Below, in pieces: positions 1-6,663 of a DNA stretch of 8,980 nt. The notes under the pieces are model-generated. The model saw only the letters and a list, made by a program, of their open reading frames with translations, did no database searches and was not told where the DNA came from. The stretch's first letter is position 1. Every line of letters starts with the position of its first letter. Source of the DNA: Legionellales bacterium UBA5158 (GTDB lineage: Bacteria > Pseudomonadota > Gammaproteobacteria > DSM-16500). A program made the position numbers and the translations under genes. The DNA lies in the NCBI GenBank assembly GCA_002413665.1, contig DHXK01000217.1, positions 1 to 8,980 on the forward strand. Direction: 5' to 3'.

Positions 1-67
1 CCGAGCCGCGACCGTCAGGGAGTGATGCAGCTAGGTATGGTGACGCTTCCTGACGGTCGCGGCTCGG
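1..67. repeat. GC-rich perfect inverted repeat (REP-like palindrome)
   Basis: The arm at 1-19 (CCGAGCCGCGACCGTCAGG) is the exact reverse complement of 49-67. Allowing two G-U wobbles, the stem extends to 24 bp (1-24 with 44-67), leaving a loop of about 19 bases. The arm is about 79% G+C, in sharp contrast to the AT-rich genes around it, so it reads as an inserted or dispersed element and not as local coding drift. There is no T-tract after it, so it is not a classical terminator for either strand. The left edge coincides with the window edge, so the element may continue upstream. One reading frame stays open across both arms and ends at TAA 85-87. The arm core resembles a palindromic repeat I recall from several unrelated bacterial genomes; that is memory, not a search. 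Confidence 0.8.
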
Positions 68-121
68 TAGTGGCTATCACCGAATAACAACTAATAATCA
101 TTAAATAGGCAATACGACAAT

Positions 122-757
122 ATGGCTGAACTGGGCAATCTATATGTTATCTCCGCACCTTCTGGGACAGGTAAAACAACTCTCGTTAAATCATTAGCTG
201 AAGCTTTGTTTGGGGTAACCGTTTCCGTTTCCCACACCACCCGACCAAAGCGACCTGCTGAAACACATGAATTGAATTATTATTTTGTGTCAGAAGATGA
301 ATTTCAAAGCATGGTGACACATCAAGATTTTCTAGAGCATGCCACTGTATTTGATTATCATTATGGTACATCACGAACATGGGTTGAAGAAACGCTCGCA
401 CGAGGCGAGGATGTTATTTTAGAAATCGAATGGCAAGGTTGCCTTCAAATCCAGCGACTTTTTCCTAATTGTATCAGCATCTATATTTTACCACCGTCCA
501 TCTCAGATCTGTTTCAACGTTTAACCAAGCGCAACCAAGATAATATAGAGATTATTCGTCAGCGCATTGCGGATGTGAGAGAAACCACTCATCATATTGG
601 CGAATATGATTATATTGTTATTAATGATGACCTTGCGACAGCTTTAAATGATTTAATCATCATTATTCAAGCCGGCCGTCTCTTGCAAGGAAGACAAATC
701 ATCAAACATGCGAAATTACTTACACAGCTAGAAACTGCAAAGCTGGATGAGTTCTAA
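122..757 (+). CDS. gmk: Guanylate kinase
   Basis: This cytoplasmic enzyme phosphorylates GMP to GDP with ATP, an essential step of GTP synthesis. The 211-residue product is close to the usual length of about 205. It has a P-loop at residues 11-21 (SAPSGTGKTTL) and the GMP-binding stretch at 37-47 (SHTTRPKRPAE), which carries the conserved S, R and E residues. A tyrosine-glycine-threonine segment and the core strand with EIEWQG follow, where most homologues have DIDWQG. The C-terminal lid and core include an R..NQD segment and the conserved helix ending in YDYIVIND. The ATG at 122 sits at the natural family N-terminus, but its ribosome binding site is weak (only AGG around 107-109). Gmk lies directly before rpoZ and spoT, as in many gammaproteobacteria. 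In a stringent-response context it feeds the GDP/GTP pool that SpoT uses. Identification is secure. Confidence 0.97.
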   Translation: MAELGNLYVISAPSGTGKTTLVKSLAEALFGVTVSVSHTTRPKRPAETHELNYYFVSEDEFQSMVTHQDFLEHATVFDYHYGTSRTWVEETLARGEDVILEIEWQGCLQIQRLFPNCISIYILPPSISDLFQRLTKRNQDNIEIIRQRIADVRETTHHIGEYDYIVINDDLATALNDLIIIIQAGRLLQGRQIIKHAKLLTQLETAKLDEF

Positions 758-856
758 CCATCTATTCATTCACATTGAGATTAGTATAGTATCCACCCAA
801 CAAAACGGGTAAAATGTAATGTTTAGTCAAATGAATCGATTCACGAGGTAGTATTC

Positions 857-1177
857 ATGGCAAGAGTTACCGTTGAAGATTGCTTAAAAAATGTAAAAAA
901 CCGTTTCGAATTAGTCATGATTGCCGCCAAAAGAGCGCGACAATTGATGCGTGGCAGCGCTGAACCTAAGGTTGCATGGGAAAATGACAAGCCTACTGTT
1001 GTCGCTTTGCGTGAAATTGCATTGGGATATACTGATTTCAGCGATGCGCATAATGAACCAGCGCCTGTCGTTGTTGAAGAAGAAACAATCATCATTGCAT
1101 CTGACAACGAAATCATTGAAGTTACTGAAGTTCGAACAGAATTTTCCGAACCAGGCCAAACTTCAGAACCTGAATAA
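857..1177 (+). CDS. rpoZ: DNA-directed RNA polymerase omega subunit
   Basis: This is the small subunit that clamps the beta-prime chain of RNA polymerase and aids its assembly; in E. coli it also contributes to the ppGpp binding site. The N-terminus MARVTVEDCL, the helix NRFELVMIAAKRARQL (15-30) and the block DKPTVVALREIA (44-55) are the omega signature. A good ribosome binding site (GAGGT, 845-849) lies seven bases before the ATG. At 106 residues it is longer than the 91-residue E. coli protein. The extra length is a low-complexity acidic tail from about residue 66 to 106, rich in E, T, V and I. The gene is followed by a strong terminator, so gmk and rpoZ may form a transcription unit separable from spoT. 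The 99-base gap after gmk shows no clear promoter to my eye. Confidence 0.96.
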   Translation: MARVTVEDCLKNVKNRFELVMIAAKRARQLMRGSAEPKVAWENDKPTVVALREIALGYTDFSDAHNEPAPVVVEEETIIIASDNEIIEVTEVRTEFSEPGQTSEPE

Positions 1178-1202
1178 AGCTATACTAAAACTTAATACAT
1201 AA

Positions 1203-1235
1203 GGTGGGTCAAGGTACAACTTACCCACCCTTTTT
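1203..1235 (+). terminator. Intrinsic terminator between rpoZ and spoT
   Basis: GGTGGGT at 1203-1209 pairs perfectly with ACCCACC at 1223-1229. After a single bulged C (1210), AAG (1211-1213) pairs with CTT (1220-1222), leaving the six-base loop GTACAA. The stem is followed at once by CTTTTTCTT. It has the classical hairpin plus U-tract form reading rightward, and lies 25 bases after the rpoZ stop. The U-tract ends only about eight bases before the spoT ribosome binding site. Confidence 0.82.
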
Positions 1236-1242
1236 CTTACAC

Positions 1243-1248
1243 GGGGAG
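1243..1248 (+). promoter_or_regulatory. Ribosome binding site deciding the GTG start of spoT
   Basis: GGGGAG lies eight bases before GTG 1257-1259. No in-frame ATG is equally well placed, and the family N-terminus begins here, so the GTG start is preferred. The site is just downstream of the terminator hairpin. Confidence 0.7.
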
Positions 1249-1256
1249 CAGAACGC

Positions 1257-3422
1257 GTGGCTGAGTTTGAAACACTACGCCAACAGCTAAAAACGTATCT
1301 TACTGGCGCTGAAGTTAACGCCATTGAGAAAGCCTATGTTCTCGCAAAAGAAGCCCATACCGGACAAAAACGCCATACCGGCGAACCTTACATTACTCAC
1401 CCTGTCGCTGTCGCTACTATTTTAGCTCAAATGCGCATGGATCCGCCCACGATTATGGCGGCCATATTGCATGATGTGATTGAAGACACCTATATTGAAA
1501 AACCTGAACTCATAGAAAAATTTGGCAAAGAAGTAGCAGATTTAGTCGATGGTGTTACCAAGTTAACGCAAATTACTTTCGAAAGTCACGCTCAAGCTCA
1601 AGCAGAAAATTTTCGCAAAATGGTAATGGCAATGGCGCGCGACATTCGCGTCATTCTCGTGAAGCTTGCTGATCGCCTGCATAACATGCGCACCATCAAC
1701 TGTCTTCCGCCCAAAAAACGTAGGCGTATCGCAATCGAAACCTTAGAAATTTTTTCACCCATAGCTAATCGCTTAGGTATGCATGCGTTTCGAATTGAGT
1801 TTGAAGATTTAGGATTTGCAGCTTTGTACCCCATGCGTTATCGCATCGTTAAACAAGCTGTTATCAATGCGCGAGGCAATCGCAAAGAAATCATGGAATT
1901 GATTGATAACGAAATTCGAAATAATGTAAAAAAAGCGAATCTGCCATCGTGGAAATTAATCGGTAGAGAAAAACATTATTATAGTATTTATAAAAAAATG
2001 CGTGACAAACATCTATCGTTTTCCGAAATCATGGACGTTTATGGATTTCGTGTCATTGTCGATAAAATTGATACCTGCTATCGCGTACTGGGCGTATTAC
2101 ATAATCTTTATAAACCACTCACACAACGTTTTAAAGATTACATTGCAATTCCCAAAGCGAATGGCTATCAATCTCTGCACACAACTTTATTCGGGCCTTA
2201 CGGTGTTCCGATAGAAGTGCAAATTCGCACTGATGAAATTCATAAAATGGCAGAAAATGGTATTGCTGCTCATTGGCTTTATAAAACCGAAAAATCTGTA
2301 TTTGATGATGCACAAATACGCGCGAAAGAATGGCTTAAAAGCATTTTAGAAATGCATAAAAGCTCCAAGAATTCATTGGAGTTTATTGAAAATGTTAAAA
2401 TCGATTTATTTCCGGATGAAGTTTATGTCTTCACACCCAAAGGAAATATATTAGAATTACCTTCTGGAGCAACTCCAGTTGATTTTGCTTATACTATTCA
2501 CTCTGACATTGGCAACACCTGTGTCGCTGCAAAATTAGATAGACGTTTAGCGCCTTTAAGCACCCCTTTAACCAGTGGGCAGCAAGTAGAAATTATCACA
2601 GCTCCTGGAGCAAGGCCAAATCTTGCGTGGCTCAACTTTGTCGTGACAGGCAAGGCACGCAGCAACATAAAACATTTTCTGAAAAAACAACAACGCGAAG
2701 AATCGATAGAACTAGGCAAACGATTAATAGACAAAGCATTGAGTAGTTTAAATTTAAATTTTCCGTTGATCTCCCCGCAACAATTGGAAGTGGTCATCAA
2801 ATCTTTTGGTTTAGATTCTGTAAATCATTTATTTGAGGAAGTAGGATTAGGTAATCGCATCGCGATCTTAGTGGCAAAACAATTAGCGAAAATCAGCGAA
2901 GCTACTACACCCTATAAACCGACCGAAATAGCAGCTTCACAACATCCATTTGCCATCAAAGGGACTGAAGGCATAGTCGTCACTTATGCTAAATGTTGCC
3001 GCCCTATTCCTGGCGATTCTATCGGCGGTTACATAGAAAAAGGCCATGGCTTAATTGTTCATATTGAGCAATGCCCCAACTTAGAAGCTTTCCGACAACA
3101 ACCTGATAAATATGTTTCTTTACGCTGGGAAGAAAATGTCCCCGGTGATTATTCAGTTGATTTACGTGTAGAAATTCTAAATCAACGTGGCAGTCTTGCA
3201 GGACTTGCATTAGCTATTTCAGATTTAGATTCCAACATTGAAAATATTAATGCTGAAGAATTTGATGGTAGATATTTTGCCGTGAGCCTAACGGTGACTG
3301 TCAGAGATCGAGTCCATCTAGCTCGTGTTTTACGTAAAATTCGCAAAACAAAAAATGTTATTCGAGTGATACGTTATAAGCCTCGATTAAAAAAGAAAAG
3401 AAAATCTTTGAAGGTGAGGTAA
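1257..3422 (+). CDS. spoT: Bifunctional (p)ppGpp synthetase/hydrolase SpoT
   Basis: This is a long RelA/SpoT homologue that makes and degrades the alarmone (p)ppGpp in the cytoplasm. The 721 residues hold all expected domains in order. The HD hydrolase comes first, with H72-D73 and E76-D77 in LHDVIEDT and a later KLADRLHNMRT helix. The synthetase domain follows, with REKHYYSIYKK, then R291-F-K-D294 and ANGYQSLHT, then EVQIRT. Next are the TGS domain from about D387 (DEVYVFTPKG), the zinc-finger-like/RIS domain with C580-C581-RPIPGD, and the C-terminal ACT domain from about residue 634. The RxKD form of the synthetase motif is that of bifunctional enzymes, not the ExDD form of RelA. Hydrolase residues appear intact. 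Translation begins at GTG with a good ribosome binding site. The protein ends in an unusually basic tail (708-721). It follows rpoZ as in E. coli, but a terminator stands between them. Confidence 0.97.
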   Translation: MAEFETLRQQLKTYLTGAEVNAIEKAYVLAKEAHTGQKRHTGEPYITHPVAVATILAQMRMDPPTIMAAILHDVIEDTYIEKPELIEKFGKEVADLVDGVTKLTQITFESHAQAQAENFRKMVMAMARDIRVILVKLADRLHNMRTINCLPPKKRRRIAIETLEIFSPIANRLGMHAFRIEFEDLGFAALYPMRYRIVKQAVINARGNRKEIMELIDNEIRNNVKKANLPSWKLIGREKHYYSIYKKMRDKHLSFSEIMDVYGFRVIVDKIDTCYRVLGVLHNLYKPLTQRFKDYIAIPKANGYQSLHTTLFGPYGVPIEVQIRTDEIHKMAENGIAAHWLYKTEKSVFDDAQIRAKEWLKSILEMHKSSKNSLEFIENVKIDLFPDEVYVFTPKGNILELPSGATPVDFAYTIHSDIGNTCVAAKLDRRLAPLSTPLTSGQQVEIITAPGARPNLAWLNFVVTGKARSNIKHFLKKQQREESIELGKRLIDKALSSLNLNFPLISPQQLEVVIKSFGLDSVNHLFEEVGLGNRIAILVAKQLAKISEATTPYKPTEIAASQHPFAIKGTEGIVVTYAKCCRPIPGDSIGGYIEKGHGLIVHIEQCPNLEAFRQQPDKYVSLRWEENVPGDYSVDLRVEILNQRGSLAGLALAISDLDSNIENINAEEFDGRYFAVSLTVTVRDRVHLARVLRKIRKTKNVIRVIRYKPRLKKKRKSLKVR

Positions 3423-3429
3423 ACAAATT

Positions 3430-3460
3430 GTTGGGTTTCGTCAAGAGCACTCAACCAAAC
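3430..3460. repeat. Imperfect hairpin between convergent spoT and nagA
   Basis: GTTGGGTT (3430-3437) pairs with AACCAAAC (3453-3460) with one mismatch in eight, around a 15-base loop. It lies between the ends of two convergent genes, 7 bases after the spoT stop and 35 bases beyond the nagA stop, so it could help end transcription from both sides. T-rich sequence (CATTTTATTC) follows on the plus strand, but not as a clean T-tract. The pattern GTTGGGTTTCG, loop, CTCAACC, AACCTAC resembles a dispersed palindrome I recall from many proteobacterial genomes. Its terminator function is inferred only. Confidence 0.5.
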
Positions 3461-3495
3461 CTACATTTTATTCATCTCAGCTCGTCGTGATCGCT

Positions 3496-4656
3496 TTATT
3501 GTTTTTGATAAACCAACTTGCCAGCAACAATAGTTAGCACTACATTCAAATCATCATCCAAAACCACTAAATCCGCATCTTTATTTATTTCTATACTACC
3601 TTTTTTAGCAAATATATTTAAAGCACGGGCAGGATTTTCCGATGCCATTTTTACAGCTTCGGCTAAACCACAACCGGTAAATTTTATCATATTTTTTATC
3701 GCAGCACTCATCGTTAAAACGCTACCTGCAATAGTACCATCTGCAAGCTGTGCATGACCCTGCTTAACATGCACTGACTGACCGCCCAAATCATAACACC
3801 CATCTTGCATGCACTTTGCTCGCATTGCATCTGTGACTAAAATAATTTTATCTTTACCTTTTAACTTAAATGCTAAATTAACAACTGCAGGATGCAAATG
3901 AAATCCATCTACAATTAATTCAGCCATCACACCATCTGATAATAATGCGGCAGTCACAGCGCCTGGTTCTCGTTGATGTATGCCACTCATAGCATTAAAT
4001 AAATGCGTTATGTGAGTGCAGCCAGCTGCAATAGCCGCCATCGTTTCTGCATACGTTGCATTGGTGTGACCGATGGAGCACACTATTTTTTCTTGAAGTA
4101 GATAACGAATTAGTTCGTCACTTTTGGCCAACTCGGGTGCAAGCGTGACAAGCTTAATATTATTTTCAGATTTCACTTGCCATTGCTGCATAAGATTTAC
4201 ATCTGGCAATATGATCTTATCACCTGGCTGTGCGCCCATTTTTTTGGATGATAAAAATGGACCTTCTAAATGTAAGCCTAATATTTCTGCGCCTACTTTT
4301 TTATTTGAAAGATTATAATTTTTTACCGCCTCAACTGCAGCATCAATATAAGATACTTCTGCTGTCATTGTAGTTGCTAAAAAAGATGTCGTTCCTTCGG
4401 ATGCAAGAGCCTGACAAATTGTAGATAATGCTTCAGCGGTAGCATCCATGACATCACAGCCTTTAATTCCATGCACGTGCATGTCTATAAAACCCGGAAC
4501 AATATGATAGTGACTAGGAAATTTAAAATGATCAGCAGAAACTATTTCTTTTGTAATTTTTTGAATTATTCCATTTTCAATAACCAAAGTTGAGTCTGTT
4601 AATATTCCTTCTGAAGAATAAATATTCCCACCTGATAACATTAAATTATTCACCAT
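3496..4656 (-). CDS. nagA: N-acetylglucosamine-6-phosphate deacetylase
   Basis: This cytoplasmic amidohydrolase removes acetate from GlcNAc-6-P to give glucosamine-6-P. Its 386 residues match the family length. Visible motifs are PGFIDMHVHG with H60 and H62, the metal-ligand glutamate E131 in LHLEGPF, H197 in GHTNA, H218 in HLFNAMS, the substrate loop DGFHLHP (250-256), the catalytic aspartate D276 in VTDAM, and GSVLTM (311-316). H60-x-H62 is the two-histidine form seen in Bacillus-type enzymes, whereas E. coli NagA has QxN there. The ATG overlaps the end of nagB-II by seven bases (ATGGTGA, 4650-4656), which implies translational coupling. It is the last gene of a kinase, deaminase, deacetylase operon. 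No ribosome binding site independent of the upstream gene stands out. Confidence 0.95.
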   Translation of the reverse strand: MVNNLMLSGGNIYSSEGILTDSTLVIENGIIQKITKEIVSADHFKFPSHYHIVPGFIDMHVHGIKGCDVMDATAEALSTICQALASEGTTSFLATTMTAEVSYIDAAVEAVKNYNLSNKKVGAEILGLHLEGPFLSSKKMGAQPGDKIILPDVNLMQQWQVKSENNIKLVTLAPELAKSDELIRYLLQEKIVCSIGHTNATYAETMAAIAAGCTHITHLFNAMSGIHQREPGAVTAALLSDGVMAELIVDGFHLHPAVVNLAFKLKGKDKIILVTDAMRAKCMQDGCYDLGGQSVHVKQGHAQLADGTIAGSVLTMSAAIKNMIKFTGCGLAEAVKMASENPARALNIFAKKGSIEINKDADLVVLDDDLNVVLTIVAGKLVYQKQ

Positions 4657-5693
4657 GTTTTTGTTACCTTGGAAAGATTGCTAGGTTGATCGGGATCTAA
4701 TCCACGCACTACAGCAAGCTGTGACATCATTATATAAAAAGCTTGAATCACCATGAGCGGATCACAAATAGGATGAAGCACAGATGGCATAGGTAAAATA
4801 ATATTTGCATATTCTGTTAAATTTATTTTTTCATTTGTTGGCGCAGCAAGTAATACACATGCTCCTAACTCATGCATGCGTTTAGATAGTGTCAACATAC
4901 TTGCGAGTGATTCATCATGCTGAATAAACATCAGCAATGGAAAATCTTTTTCGATTAAAGCAAATGGTCCGTGCAACAATTCCGCTCCACTAAATGCTTC
5001 CGCATGTATGCGTGCCGTTTCTTTAAATTTTAATGCAGCTTCTTGAGCAATAGGATATCCATACCCACGCGCTACAACAAACGTACTATTTTTTTCACGA
5101 TAGATTTCTAATGCTTTTGACCAATCCATCTGAGTCGCTGCAGTCAACGCTTCAGGTAATTTCGTTAACATTTGCAATAAGATTGGATCATGTTTTAATA
5201 AAGCAACAAAGTGAACTAACGCACTGAGTGTTAACAAATAACTTTTAGTCGCAGCAATTGAAATTTCTACGCCTGCTCTAAGAGGAATAACATACTCTGC
5301 TGCAGCGCCTAGAGGCGTATCTGCCTGGTTGACAAAGGCCACAGTAATCGCCCCTGCTTTGCGTGCCTCTGTTAACATTTCTACAAGATCAGGGCTTTCT
5401 CCGGACTGTGAAATAGCAATCACTAAACAATTTTTTAATAATAAATGTGTTTTATAAATAGTGACAACAGAGGGTGCAGCAGAAGCTGTGACGATTCCCA
5501 TTTGCGTTTCTAATAAATATTTTGCAAACGTTGCAGCATGATCTGAGCTACCGCGTGCAATGGTCATTGCAAAAATAGGAAGTTGCGCACGCAAACGTGT
5601 TGTTAACTCAACCAGCACTGCGTGATTGGCAGAAAGCTGCTGAGCTATCAAGCCAGGAACAGAAAGTGCTTCTTGATGCATATGTGATGACAT
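4650..5693 (-). CDS. nagB-II: Two-SIS-domain glucosamine-6-phosphate deaminase (NagB-II type)
   Basis: The protein has the layout of the isomerase half of GlmS but no glutaminase domain. It probably converts glucosamine-6-P to fructose-6-P plus ammonia. From the chosen start it has 347 residues. The first SIS domain contains ARGSSDHA (47-54) and ISQSGESPD (94-102), the sugar-phosphate binding loop. The second begins near residue 204 with VARGYGYPIAQEAALKFKET, followed by HAEAFSGAELLHGP (230-243). The C-terminus SNLSKVTKTW is the usual ending for this group. The ATG at 5693 is preferred because AAGGA lies five bases upstream and MSSHMHQEAL fits the family start; an in-frame TTG at 5732 would add 13 unlikely residues. 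Its place between nagK and nagA matches the Shewanella GlcNAc pathway, where a similar protein replaces classical NagB. A GlmS-like or AgaS-like isomerase role is the main alternative. Confidence 0.87.
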   Translation of the reverse strand: MSSHMHQEALSVPGLIAQQLSANHAVLVELTTRLRAQLPIFAMTIARGSSDHAATFAKYLLETQMGIVTASAAPSVVTIYKTHLLLKNCLVIAISQSGESPDLVEMLTEARKAGAITVAFVNQADTPLGAAAEYVIPLRAGVEISIAATKSYLLTLSALVHFVALLKHDPILLQMLTKLPEALTAATQMDWSKALEIYREKNSTFVVARGYGYPIAQEAALKFKETARIHAEAFSGAELLHGPFALIEKDFPLLMFIQHDESLASMLTLSKRMHELGACVLLAAPTNEKINLTEYANIILPMPSVLHPICDPLMVIQAFYIMMSQLAVVRGLDPDQPSNLSKVTKTW

Positions 5694-5698
5694 GAATT

Positions 5699-5703
5699 TC
5701 CTT
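5699..5703 (-). promoter_or_regulatory. Ribosome binding site fixing the nagB-II start
   Basis: On the minus strand AAGGA is followed by five bases and then ATG (5693-5691). This supports the internal ATG over the upstream TTG at 5732, which has no comparable site at a usable distance. Confidence 0.65.
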
Positions 5704-5739
5704 AAATTTTTTACTAAATATTTATCGGTCAACCGAATT

Positions 5740-6627
5740 TCACACCGCCATTTGTTTAATCATCAAAATCGCACCCACATTCGCATCACCTAACCTAGGG
5801 ACTAATCGTGCACGTAATTCATCACTCAACCAAGGCTCAACAAAAGGTGCAATCCCACCGAACAATGCACATGGTAATGGCTTATCTTTTTGTGGTTTCA
5901 CTTTCTCTAATGCACTTCCCACACGATTAATTGCGATGGCTGCTTTCTTCATTAAACGTGTTGCCCAATAATCATTTTGTTGGCTGTGATTAATTACCAA
6001 AGGTGCTAGTCGACCAAATTCACTGGAGTTAGCACGATTTGCCCAGGTCACAAATTTATTTAAATCATTCTGAAAAAAAGCAAATACCTCTTCTAGCAAA
6101 GGAGATTTTTCAACACGTCTATCTAATCCTTGAAAGGTCAAACGAGCTGCTTCTAATCCTAACCAAGCACCTCCGCCTTCATCATCGTGAGGGAAACCCC
6201 AGCCACCCACTTTATTTTCATGACCTGCTTGAACTTGATAACCCACTACACCAGTGCCAATAATAATGATTGCACCATCTTTTCCCGCATGCGCACCTAT
6301 GCAAGCAACATGTGCATCAGATGTTAAATGAATGGTGGTAAATGGATGCGTAAAGTTTAAATATTCTGCTCTCACCTCAGGTAATTCACAACCTGCCAAA
6401 CCCAAACCAATGTGAAATCGATATTGTTTATCGTCTAAAGAAATATCTTTCAATTGTAATACTTCATTTAACGTTTGATAAATTGTCTTCCATACTGTTG
6501 CAACAGGTAAGCGAGTAATATTGGCTGGACCCCCTATCGCAAGCCCTAACAGTTTTCCGTCTGCTGTTTCAACGCGAACTTTTGATTTCGTCGCTCCACC
6601 ATCGACACCAATATAAATATCTTCCAT
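5740..6627 (-). CDS. nagK: BadF/BadG-type N-acetylglucosamine kinase
   Basis: This member of the ASKHA ATPase superfamily probably phosphorylates cytoplasmic GlcNAc to GlcNAc-6-P with ATP. From the chosen start it has 295 residues. The phosphate-1 loop is GVDGGATKSK (7-16). A putative catalytic aspartate is D104 in LTSDAHVAC, the phosphate-2 region is IIIGTGVVG (121-129), and a glycine-rich block GGWGFPHDDEGGGAWLG spans 141-157. The adenosine motif region is ALFGGIAP (about 254-261). Two ATGs compete. The one at 6636 has GAGG only one base before it, too close to serve. The ATG at 6627 lies ten bases from the same GAGG and gives the natural family start MEDIYIGVDGG. It sits 36 bases after bioC and 46 bases before nagB-II with no hairpin between, so one transcript is likely. 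Another amino-sugar substrate cannot be excluded. Confidence 0.88.
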   Translation of the reverse strand: MEDIYIGVDGGATKSKVRVETADGKLLGLAIGGPANITRLPVATVWKTIYQTLNEVLQLKDISLDDKQYRFHIGLGLAGCELPEVRAEYLNFTHPFTTIHLTSDAHVACIGAHAGKDGAIIIIGTGVVGYQVQAGHENKVGGWGFPHDDEGGGAWLGLEAARLTFQGLDRRVEKSPLLEEVFAFFQNDLNKFVTWANRANSSEFGRLAPLVINHSQQNDYWATRLMKKAAIAINRVGSALEKVKPQKDKPLPCALFGGIAPFVEPWLSDELRARLVPRLGDANVGAILMIKQMAV

Positions 6628-6663
6628 TACTGACATGCCTCACTCTAAAAAAAATATATTATT

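Noticed and set aside
793..813. Hairpin ACCC...GGGT after gmk.
   Set aside because: The stem is only four base pairs and no T-tract follows.
758..840. Candidate promoter before rpoZ (TATAGT and TAAAAT boxes).
   Set aside because: No -35 element at a suitable spacing could be matched to either box.
841..1116. Antisense open frame opposite rpoZ, and similar antisense frames opposite gmk, spoT, nagA and bioC.
   Set aside because: They are shadows of well-recognised genes, with no domain resemblance and no ribosome binding site that I could see.
5694..5732. TTG start for nagB-II at 5732.
   Set aside because: AAGGA five bases before the ATG at 5693, and the family-like N-terminus there, make the longer form unlikely.
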